Positions 1-6,053 of a stretch of 21,514 bases of DNA are shown piece after piece (position 1 is the stretch's first letter; every line of letters begins with the position of its first letter). Below the pieces are notes generated by a model that did no database searches, was not told where the DNA came from, and was given only the letters and a program-made list of their open reading frames with translations. Source of the DNA: an uncultured Shinella sp. (GTDB taxonomy: Bacteria; Pseudomonadota; Alphaproteobacteria; Rhizobiales; Rhizobiaceae); assembly GCF_946479415.1 (NCBI RefSeq), contig NZ_CAMLFY010000074.1:1-21514 (forward strand). Reading direction: 5' to 3'. The position numbers were made by a program, and so were the translations under genes.

Positions 1-364
1 AGTTCGAGATGCAGACCATGGCGTCGGCGCAATGCGCGTTGACCATGTACTCGACCGAGTCGGCGATGATTTCGCGCGACGGCAGCGAATAGAGCATGCC
101 GTCATGGCCCATGGCGATGCCGTCGTCGACGGCGATCGTGTTGAATTCCTTGGCGACGCCGCCGGCCTTTTCGATTTCGCGGGCGACGAGCTGGCCAAGG
201 TCCTTCAGGTGCACGTGGCCGGGCACGAACTGGGTAAAGGAGTTCACCACCGCGATAATCGGCTTGCCGAAATCCGAATCCTTCATGCCGGTCGCGCGCC
301 AGAGGCCGCGGGCACCGGCCATGTTGCGGCCGTGGGTGGTGGTTCGGGAGCGATATGCGGGCAT
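1..364 (-). CDS. ilvD: Dihydroxy-acid dehydratase, N-terminal part (cut by window edge)
   Basis: The reverse strand from 364 encodes the first 121 residues of a protein starting [20 protein letters not shown] and continuing through [20 protein letters not shown], a [20 protein letters not shown] block and a [14 protein letters not shown] block. I recognise these as the N-terminus of the long (about 610-residue) IlvD type. The enzyme is a cytoplasmic Fe-S dehydratase that turns 2,3-dihydroxy-isovalerate and its isoleucine-pathway homologue into 2-keto acids for valine, leucine and isoleucine synthesis. The last visible Cys (CISN) precedes the usual Cys-Asp-Lys, which is lost at the edge. A GAGGAA Shine-Dalgarno lies 6-7 bases before the ATG. 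The upstream 205 bp is shared with the divergent GntR gene; I see no convincing ilvD promoter or leader peptide in it. Only the 5' fifth is present. Confidence 0.95.
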   Translation of the reverse strand, partial: MPAYRSRTTTHGRNMAGARGLWRATGMKDSDFGKPIIAVVNSFTQFVPGHVHLKDLGQLVAREIEKAGGVAKEFNTIAVDDGIAMGHDGMLYSLPSREIIADSVEYMVNAHCADAMVCISN

Positions 365-569
365 GGTCAATTCCTCGAGGTGGACGTGGCTGGCATATGG
401 GCGTCTTCAAGCCGGATTGCGAGCCTTACGAGGGTTTCCCTAGCGCAAAACGCCCCGCACGTCACGAAAGGAATGACGATTTTTTGACGGTGCGACGCAA
501 TTTCCTTGCTGGCCGCGTTCGTCATCACGACCGTTGTCGGCATGGTGCATTCATGCCATGGTCCGCGCC

Positions 570-1607
570 ATGAACGGCACGGGGCAGGATTTGGCGGAAG
601 CAGGCGCTGAGAGCGTGGAGGCGGGGCTCGACAAGAGCCCGCTCTATCTGCGCATTCGCGACGTGCTGGCGCAGGCGATTGCCGCTGGCCGCCTGCCGAA
701 GGGCGCGCTGCTGCTCGAAGGCCCCGTCGCGACCCTTTTTGCCTCGACCCGCACGCCGGTGCGCCAGGCGCTCGTCCTCCTGGAGGAGGGCGGCATGGTC
801 AGGCGCTTCGACGGTCGCGGTTTTCTGGTCGGGCAGGGGCGCAGCGGACCAAAGCGCGTGGCGCTGACGCCTGACATGCTGGGCCTCAGCGAGGAAGCGC
901 CGGGGCTGCGCAAGGCGCCGGGCTGGGAGGCGATCTATGAGAGCCTCGAGCGGGAGATGGTGCATCTCTCCGTCTTCGGCCGCCACCGCATCAACGAGGT
1001 GGAACTGGCGCGCGCCCGCGGCGTCGGCCGGCAGGTGGCGCGCGATGCGCTGACGCGGCTCGAAGCGCTCGGCATCGTCGAGAAGGACGAGCGCATGCGC
1101 TGGACGCTGGTGCCGCTCGACGAGGGCCGGATGCGCGACCTGCACGATATCCGCGTCGCGCTGGAACCCGTGGCGCTGATGCAGGCCGCCCCCTTCATTC
1201 CGCCCGCCGAGCGCCGCATGATGAGCGACCGGCTGGAGGAGGCGCTTGCCGCCTATCCCGACCTTTCGGTGGAGGCGATGGACGATCTCGAAACCGACCT
1301 GCACATCACCTGCCTCGGCTACTGCCCGAACCGGGAGCTGCTGATCGCGCTTCGCCGCGCGCGTTTCATGTTGAATGTCAGCAAGCACATCATCGGCGTC
1401 TCGCACCGCATGCCCGCCGCAGAACCCTTCATCGCCGAGCATCTCGCCGTGTTCCGCGCGCTCGATGTCGAGGACATCGCGCGGGCGGCCGAGACGCTGC
1501 GTCATCACATCGTCGTCTCGTTGCCCAAGGTGATCGGCCGCGTCGCGGAACTGCGCGAGGCGCATCGTCCCGATGTTCCCGCCTACGCGACCCCGCTCGC
1601 ACGCTGA
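570..1607 (+). CDS. GntR-family regulator with two winged-helix units and an FCD ligand domain
   Basis: The 345-residue protein has a standard GntR winged helix at about residues 25-90 (LYLRIRDVLAQAIAAGRL, then TRTPVRQALVLLEEGGMVRR). A second GntR-like helix-turn-helix follows at about 118-185 (IYESLEREM, then GVGRQVARDALTRLEALGIV). An all-helical FCD ligand domain spans about 188-330 and keeps candidate metal ligands (D243/H245 region, H291, H313). Family knowledge: FCD regulators bind sugar acids or other organic acids and usually have one winged helix in about 230-250 residues, so this copy is long because the DNA-binding unit is duplicated. ATG at 570 is chosen because the protein then begins just before the first helix; ATG 558 is also in frame and neither has a clear Shine-Dalgarno. 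The next gene's ribosome-binding site overlaps this stop codon, indicating co-transcription with the VOC gene. The ligand is unknown. Confidence 0.88.
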   Translation: MNGTGQDLAEAGAESVEAGLDKSPLYLRIRDVLAQAIAAGRLPKGALLLEGPVATLFASTRTPVRQALVLLEEGGMVRRFDGRGFLVGQGRSGPKRVALTPDMLGLSEEAPGLRKAPGWEAIYESLEREMVHLSVFGRHRINEVELARARGVGRQVARDALTRLEALGIVEKDERMRWTLVPLDEGRMRDLHDIRVALEPVALMQAAPFIPPAERRMMSDRLEEALAAYPDLSVEAMDDLETDLHITCLGYCPNRELLIALRRARFMLNVSKHIIGVSHRMPAAEPFIAEHLAVFRALDVEDIARAAETLRHHIVVSLPKVIGRVAELREAHRPDVPAYATPLAR

Positions 1608-1617
1608 GGAGTTTCCC

Positions 1618-1971
1618 ATGAAGGTCAAACGCATCGTCGCCAATATCGAGACGGCCGATCCGGGCGCGGTCGCCCGTTTCTATGCGGACGTGCTCGGGCT
1701 GGATCTCCTGATGGACCACGGCTGGATCGTTACCTACGGCAATGACGGCACTATGCCGTTGCAGGTGAGTTTCGCCTCGGAGGGCGGATCCGGCACGCCG
1801 GTGCCGGGGCTTTCGGTGGAGGTTGACGATGTCGAGGCAGCCTATCAGGCGGTCCTTGCCGGCAACTATGCGGTGGAATACGGACCGGCGGACGAGCCCT
1901 GGGGCGTCCGGCGTTTCTTCGTGCGCGATCCCGCCGGCACGCTCGTCAATATCGTCATGCACACGCGCTGA
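1618..1971 (+). CDS. VOC/glyoxalase-bleomycin-resistance fold protein
   Basis: A 117-residue protein with the beta-alpha-beta-beta-beta layout of the vicinal oxygen chelate family: RIVANIETADPGAVARFYAD with VLGLDLL at the start, and ADEPWGVRRFFVRDPAGTLV near the end, the latter very typical of the family. The position that often carries the first metal-binding His is not His here (VANIET), so a metal-dependent reaction is not assured. Family members act on glyoxals or extradiol substrates, or bind drugs, and the fold alone does not tell which. It has a GAGGAG Shine-Dalgarno 7 bases before the ATG, overlapping the stop of the upstream GntR gene. Its own stop codon abuts the stop of the convergent dehydratase gene. 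It is probably expressed with, and possibly controlled by, the double-wHTH regulator. Confidence 0.88.
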   Translation: MKVKRIVANIETADPGAVARFYADVLGLDLLMDHGWIVTYGNDGTMPLQVSFASEGGSGTPVPGLSVEVDDVEAAYQAVLAGNYAVEYGPADEPWGVRRFFVRDPAGTLVNIVMHTR

Positions 1972-3501
1972 TCAGGTGATCGCGCCGACCTGCCAGGGCA
2001 CGAATTCGTTGTCGCCGTAGTCGAAGGCCTCGCTGGCCGTCTTGCGGCCGGAGGCGGTTTCGATGACGAAATCGAAGATGCGGCGGCCGGCCTGTTCGAT
2101 GGTCTCGGTGCCGTCGACGATCGTGCCGCAATTGATGTCCATGTCCTCCTTGATGTGCTCGTACATCGGCGTGTTGGTGGCGATCTTGATGCAAGGCGCC
2201 GGCTTGTAGCCGGAGACCGAGCCGCGGCCGGTGGTGAAGGCGACGAGGTTGCAGCCGCCGGCGATCTGGCCGGTGACGGCGGCCGGATCGTAGCCGGGCG
2301 TGTCCATGAAGACGAAACCGGGCTCCGTCACCTCCTCGGCATATTCGTAGACGGCATTGAGCGGCATGGAGCCACCCTTGGCGACGGCGCCGAGCGACTT
2401 TTCCAGGATGGTCGTCAGGCCACCGGCCTTGTTACCGAAGGAGGGATTGTTGTTGAGCTCGGCGTCGTTCTTCGCCGTGTACTCCCGCCACCATTCGATA
2501 CGGGCGAGCAGCTTTTCCGCTACCGCCGGTCGGGCGGCGCGGCGGGTGAGGAGGTGTTCCGCACCGTAGATTTCCGGTGTTTCGGATAGCACCGTGGTGG
2601 CGCCTTCCTGTACGAGAAGATCGGAGGCGATGCCGAGCGCCGGATTGGCGGAGATGCCGGAATAACCATCCGAGCCGCCGCATTCCAGCGCCAGCTTGAT
2701 GCCGGAGAGCGGTTGCGGCGTGCGGCGGATGCGGCCGACATCCGGCAGCATGTCGTCGATCATGGCGCAGGCAGCCTCGATCGTCTTGCGCGTGCCGCCC
2801 TGCTCCTGGATCATCATCTTGCGGAAGGTTTTTCCCTCCTCCAGCCCGGCCTCCTCGATCAGCGGGCCGTATTGGAAGGTCTCGCAGCCCAGCCCGATCA
2901 TCAGGATGCCGCCGAAATTGGGATTGCGCGCATAGCCCTTGAAGGTGCGCGTCAGGATGCGCCCGCCCTCAGACTTAAGGTTCAGCGCGCAGCCGCCGCC
3001 ATAGGTCAGCGCCACCACGCCGTCGATATTGTCGTGACCGGTCTCGCGGAACTTGCGGGCATAGTGCTCCGCCACATAGCGCGAGACCGTGGCGGAACAG
3101 TTCACCGTCGACAGGATGCCGATATAGTTACGCGTGCCGATGCGGCCATTGCCGCGGTCGTAGCCATCGAAGGTGCGCCGTTCAGCCTCGGGCACCATGA
3201 CGGGTGGGGCATTGTCGACGCAGAATTCGTGTTTGAGGGCAACGTCGAGGATGGCGAGGTTCTGCAGATGCACATGCTCGCCGGGGTGAATTGCCTTCGT
3301 CGCATAGCCGATGATCTGCCCGTATTTAAGCACCGGCGCGTTTTCGGCAATAGCAGCGATCGCGACCTTGTGGCCGCGCGGAATGCGCTCGATGGTGGTA
3401 ACACCATTCACCAGCGCCCGGCCGGCATCGACATTGGCCGGCACCACGCCGACATTGTCTTTCGGGTTGAGCACGAGAATGGCGGGAAGGTCGGCGAGCA
3501 T
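1972..3501 (-). CDS. uxaA: UxaA/GarD-family sugar-acid dehydratase (altronate dehydratase-like)
   Basis: A 509-residue protein with an N-terminal SAF-like domain (about 1-95, including IPRGHKVAIAAIAENAPVLK and GEHVHLQN) and the large catalytic domain. Diagnostic blocks are DGVVALTYGGGCALN, GILMIGLGCE, LALECGGSDGYSGISANPAL, NPSFGNKAGGLTTILEKSLG and FTTGRGS. E. coli UxaA (about 495 residues) and GarD (about 523) share this architecture; they are cytoplasmic iron-dependent enzymes that dehydrate altronate or galactarate to 2-keto-3-deoxy acids. The N-terminal SAF domain and GGSDGxSGITANP-type motif fit either, so the substrate is an inference and the symbol marks the family. Start: ATG at 3501 with an AGGAGG Shine-Dalgarno 7 bases upstream. 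The gene is divergent from a GntR/FCD regulator across a 164-bp region containing a dyad, so control by that regulator is likely. Its stop codon abuts that of the convergent VOC gene. Confidence 0.9.
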   Translation of the reverse strand: MLADLPAILVLNPKDNVGVVPANVDAGRALVNGVTTIERIPRGHKVAIAAIAENAPVLKYGQIIGYATKAIHPGEHVHLQNLAILDVALKHEFCVDNAPPVMVPEAERRTFDGYDRGNGRIGTRNYIGILSTVNCSATVSRYVAEHYARKFRETGHDNIDGVVALTYGGGCALNLKSEGGRILTRTFKGYARNPNFGGILMIGLGCETFQYGPLIEEAGLEEGKTFRKMMIQEQGGTRKTIEAACAMIDDMLPDVGRIRRTPQPLSGIKLALECGGSDGYSGISANPALGIASDLLVQEGATTVLSETPEIYGAEHLLTRRAARPAVAEKLLARIEWWREYTAKNDAELNNNPSFGNKAGGLTTILEKSLGAVAKGGSMPLNAVYEYAEEVTEPGFVFMDTPGYDPAAVTGQIAGGCNLVAFTTGRGSVSGYKPAPCIKIATNTPMYEHIKEDMDINCGTIVDGTETIEQAGRRIFDFVIETASGRKTASEAFDYGDNEFVPWQVGAIT

Positions 3502-3610
3502 GGCGGGTCCTCCTGGGGGATCGGCGCATTATGCACTTTGCCGGCAGAAGTCAATCATCGGAATTTTCATCGCGAAGAAACAAAGGGTCATGGTTTCCTC
3601 CGTCGATTTG

Positions 3611-3637
3611 TCATATCATTATCGCATAATTGTATGA
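3611..3637. promoter_or_regulatory. Imperfect palindrome between uxaA-like gene and gntR, probable operator
   Basis: Arms CATATCATTAT (3612-3622) and ATAATTGTATG (3626-3636) are inverted repeats matching at 9 of 11 positions around a CGC centre; one further T/A pair extends the dyad to 3611-3637. The site lies in AT-rich DNA 29 bases before the GTG start of the GntR gene and about 110 bases before the divergent dehydratase start. Such dyads are typical binding sites for dimeric GntR/FCD proteins, and divergent regulator-target pairs are often co-controlled. That this regulator binds here is inference. Confidence 0.6.
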
Positions 3638-3665
3638 TGATTTTAAATGCGGATCGGGAGGTTGC

Positions 3666-4412
3666 GTGCCGGAGAAAGCAAGGAGACAGGCCCAGCGGCC
3701 TCTGTCGCGCCGTCCGCGCGTGCGCCACAATGTGACGGCGGCGATCGGCACGGACATTTGCGGCGGGCGGTTTCCGCCGGGAACGGTCCTGCCGCGCGAA
3801 AGCGACCTTTGCGAGACCTATGGCGTCAGCCGCACCGTCATCCGCGAATCCCTGAAGGTTCTGGAAACCAAGGGTCTTGTGCGCGGCCGCCCCCGGGTCG
3901 GCACGCTGGTCTGCGACCGCGCGGACTGGAACGTGCTCGACGCGCAGATCCTCGAATGGATGGGGCCGGATGTGCTGTCGGCCGAACTTCTGGGTTCCAT
4001 TCTGGAAGCGCGCCGCACCGTCGAGCCGGCCGCCGCCTTCCTCGCCGCTTCGCGCGCCACCGCGCAGGAAATCGCCGATCTCGAACGGGCCTGCGACGAG
4101 ATGGGCGAGGCGGAAGGCGATCTCGAGACCTTCACCGCGGCCGATGCCCGTTTCCACGAGACCCTGCTCCGGGCGAGCCACAACAAGGTCTTTCACCAGC
4201 TGTCGTCCATCATCCATGCAGCACTTTCCTATGCGCTGCACGCCTCCAACCGGGCGTCGGCGAAGCGCGACGAGGCGCTGGATGTGCACCGCGATCTCGT
4301 GGACGCGCTGCGGCTTCGCGACGGCGTCCGCGCGGAAACCTGTTCGCGCCACATTCTCGATCTCGCCGCGCGCGACCTGTCGGCGCTGATGGGCAAGGCT
4401 GATGAAACCTGA
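3666..4412 (+). CDS. GntR/FCD (FadR-subfamily) transcriptional regulator, probably of the adjacent sugar-acid dehydratase
   Basis: A 248-residue protein with a GntR winged helix at about 20-85 (VTAAIGTDICGGRFPPGTVL, then GVSRTVIRESLKVLETKGLV) and an FCD domain at about 110-235. The FCD metal-ligand set is visible: D160 and H164 (ADARFHETLL), H208 (DVHRDLVDAL) and H229 (SRHILDLAARD). FCD regulators of this class bind sugar acids or their keto-deoxy products and usually act as repressors. GTG at 3666 is chosen because GGGAGG sits 6 bases upstream; a more upstream in-frame TTG at 3630 lies inside the palindrome and lacks a ribosome-binding site. The gene is divergent from the UxaA-like dehydratase and directly followed by the remnant of an enolase-superfamily dehydratase, which supports a sugar-acid regulon. 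Confidence 0.9.
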   Translation: MPEKARRQAQRPLSRRPRVRHNVTAAIGTDICGGRFPPGTVLPRESDLCETYGVSRTVIRESLKVLETKGLVRGRPRVGTLVCDRADWNVLDAQILEWMGPDVLSAELLGSILEARRTVEPAAAFLAASRATAQEIADLERACDEMGEAEGDLETFTAADARFHETLLRASHNKVFHQLSSIIHAALSYALHASNRASAKRDEALDVHRDLVDALRLRDGVRAETCSRHILDLAARDLSALMGKADET

Positions 4413-4441
4413 CGCATTTTGCGGGAAGAAGAGGCCCGCGA

Positions 4442-4588
4442 AATGCGGATGGTTTCGCCTCTATCCCGCAGGGGCGGGGCCTCGGCATCGAGGTGGACGT
4501 GCAATATATGATCGAGCGCGCCAAGGAAGGCTATCGCTGGCGCAAGCCTGTCTGGCGCCATGAAGACGGCAGCATCGCCGAGCGGTGA
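4442..4588 (+). pseudogene. C-terminal remnant of an enolase-superfamily (mandelate racemase/galactonate dehydratase-like) enzyme
   Basis: In the frame ending at the TGA of 4586-4588 the DNA reads NADGFASIPQG, GLGIEVDVQYMIERA, then YRWRKPVWRHEDGSIAER. The GLGIEVD block followed by W-x-NP/KP-VWRHxDGS at the very end is the usual C-terminus of sugar-acid dehydratases of the mandelate racemase/muconate lactonizing (enolase) superfamily. Only about 48 residues remain of a roughly 380-residue enzyme, with no start codon or ribosome-binding site in a suitable place. The remnant begins within 30 bases of the stop of the GntR regulator, so a deletion probably joined the regulator end to the tail of a former catabolic gene. 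I infer decay; I cannot tell which substrate the lost enzyme used. Confidence 0.72.
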
Positions 4589-4703
4589 TCTAAGGCCACT
4601 GACGCGGGAGCCGGAGCAATGCCCTGACTTTTCGCCTGCCGTTGCGGTGGACGGAATCACCTGCGGCGCCTATGTCTTACGGGCACTATCCAAGGAGAGA
4701 TTC

Positions 4704-4841
4704 ATGCGTCCCACTTCCGGTTTCATCATTGCCGCACTCGCTGTCCTGGCGCTTGCCGGCTGCAGCACGACGGCCGCCGACAACACGACCTATGCCCGTC
4801 CGGCAGCATCGGGCGGCGCGGTTTCCATCCCGCTGAACTGA
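4704..4841 (+). CDS. Small lipoprotein (45 residues)
   Basis: The peptide starts MRPTSG, continues with a hydrophobic stretch (FIIAALAVLALAG) and has a lipobox L17-A18-G19-C20. Signal peptidase II cleavage and lipidation would leave a mature lipopeptide of 26 residues (CSTTAADN... ending VSIPLN) anchored in a membrane. The S/T after Cys (no Asp at +2) would favour the outer membrane by the enterobacterial rule. An AAGGAGAG Shine-Dalgarno lies 6-8 bases before the ATG. A weak promoter match is TGGACG (4648-4653), 17-base spacer, TATGTC (4671-4676). A GC-rich hairpin follows the stop. I do not recognise a specific family; tiny rhizobial lipoproteins of this sort (entericidin-like in size) are often uncharacterised. 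Confidence 0.8.
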   Translation: MRPTSGFIIAALAVLALAGCSTTAADNTTYARPAASGGAVSIPLN

Positions 4842-4857
4842 TAACGCGGCTCCGAAG

Positions 4858-4879
4858 GCCTGACGGATCGTCAGGCTTT
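4858..4879 (+). terminator. Hairpin after lipoprotein gene, weak terminator
   Basis: GCCTGACG (4858-4865) and CGTCAGGC (4869-4876) form a perfect 8-bp stem with a 3-base loop, followed by only three T residues on the plus strand. The stop codon of the convergent histidine kinase lies inside the 3' arm (4871-4873), so the structure may end both transcripts. Confidence 0.45.
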
Positions 4880-5899
4880 GCGGAGCGGGAGACTGATGGC
4901 GGCCCGGTAGTGGCCGCCGTTCACCGGACCTGACGTGAACTGCCACCGATTGCCGAAACGGGCTTGCAGCCGATCGGCGATATTCCTCAGCCCGATGCCC
5001 ATGCCGGCCGGCTTGCGGCCCGCCTGTTCCGGCGGCAGATCGTTTTCGACGCTCAACACCAGGCGGTCGGTCTCCTGCCGCGCTTCCAGCACGATGGAGA
5101 CGCGTCTCGTTGACGGCCCGACGCCGTGTTTGACGGCATTTTCGATCAAGGGCTGAAGAATGAGGTTCGGCACGAGCGCGGTTTCAAGCTCCGCCGGAAG
5201 GCGAATCTCGAAAGCCATGCGCTCTCCGAAGCGTTCGTGTTCGATTTCGAGATAGTCGCGTTGCAGCGCTATCTCCTGCGCCAGCGGCACGTCGTGCAGC
5301 GGGTTGAGCGACAGGGTCGTCTGCAAAAAGCGCGACAAAGACAGCACCATGCGGTCCGCCCGCCCTGCCGATCCCTCCTCGATGAGCCCGGCGATGGAAT
5401 TCAGCGTGTTGAAGAGAAAATGCGGATTGAGTTCGTAGCGCAGCGCCCGCATTTCCGCGTCGAGCTTGCGGCGTTGCGCATTGAGCAGCGAAAGTGCTGC
5501 CACATAGAAACCGAAGACGATGACGTTCCAGATCATGCTGAAGCGGAACTGCAGGAGCGCTTTCTCCCACGTATTGGCGATCGCAAAACCGGGTACGCTG
5601 TGGCCGCCCGGCAGGACATGCGGGCCGGCCAGCATGATGATGGCGATATCGAGTGCGGCCTGGCTCATGCCGATGAGGACGACGGCGAGGATACCCAAGC
5701 CGATGGCCAGCCCTTTCGGCCGGTTTTGAAGGTGCTGGAGTATTCTTGCCAGAACGAGGGCGAGCAGAATGCTGCTCAACCAGCCGGGAGCGATGATCGG
5801 CAGGCCGCCCGGCAGCATCAGGATGTCGTTGATCGACAGCGCCGTCCACAAGGTGACGGCCAACACAAGCGCCTCGCGCCCACTCAGCATGCCTGCCAT
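4871..5899 (-). CDS. LytS/YehU-type membrane sensor histidine kinase
   Basis: A 342-residue protein with four or five hydrophobic segments in the first about 140 residues, then a His_kinase-type dimerisation/phosphoacceptor region containing NPHFLFNTLNSI with H160 as the expected phosphorylated His. Next come an N-box (LILQPLIENAVKHGV, N254) and a G-box (GMGIGLRNIADRL, about 299-311) of the HATPase domain. This family senses cell-envelope or metabolite signals (LytS, YehU/BtsS) and normally phosphorylates a LytTR-type response regulator encoded next to it. No such regulator is seen on either side, so it is an orphan within this window. ATG at 5899 has GGAG 6 bases upstream; the frame stays open to 6190 but that part carries no plausible ribosome-binding site and crosses the terminator of the upstream permease gene. 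Confidence 0.88.
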   Translation of the reverse strand: MAGMLSGREALVLAVTLWTALSINDILMLPGGLPIIAPGWLSSILLALVLARILQHLQNRPKGLAIGLGILAVVLIGMSQAALDIAIIMLAGPHVLPGGHSVPGFAIANTWEKALLQFRFSMIWNVIVFGFYVAALSLLNAQRRKLDAEMRALRYELNPHFLFNTLNSIAGLIEEGSAGRADRMVLSLSRFLQTTLSLNPLHDVPLAQEIALQRDYLEIEHERFGERMAFEIRLPAELETALVPNLILQPLIENAVKHGVGPSTRRVSIVLEARQETDRLVLSVENDLPPEQAGRKPAGMGIGLRNIADRLQARFGNRWQFTSGPVNGGHYRAAISLPLRKA

Positions 5900-6000
5900 G
5901 AAAACTCCCGAGCCGCCGTTCCGGCCGTCGATCAAACACCGTGCTTTGCTATGCCTTGGAAGCGGGGAGAGGAAAATGGCCTCGTAACCCTTGTGCACGA

Positions 6001-6033
6001 AAAACCCGACTTGCGATCGCAAGCCGGGTTTTT
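6001..6033 (-). terminator. Strong bidirectional terminator downstream of the NCS2 permease
   Basis: AAAACCCG (6001-6008) pairs with CGGGTTTT (6025-6032). One mismatch separates this from the inner self-complementary CTTGCGATCGCAAG (6010-6023). T-runs follow on both strands. It sits 21 bases past the permease stop and separates that gene from the histidine kinase, which must then have its own promoter. Confidence 0.85.
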
Positions 6034-6053
6034 CGATCGAGAGCGGATGACGC

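Noticed and set aside
534..569. Upstream TTG/ATG starts (534, 558) for the double-wHTH GntR gene
   Set aside because: They have no Shine-Dalgarno and add residues with no similarity to the family; 558 cannot be fully excluded.
3630..3665. TTG at 3630 as start of the second GntR gene
   Set aside because: It lies in the operator-like dyad and has no ribosome-binding site; GTG 3666 has GGGAGG at proper spacing.
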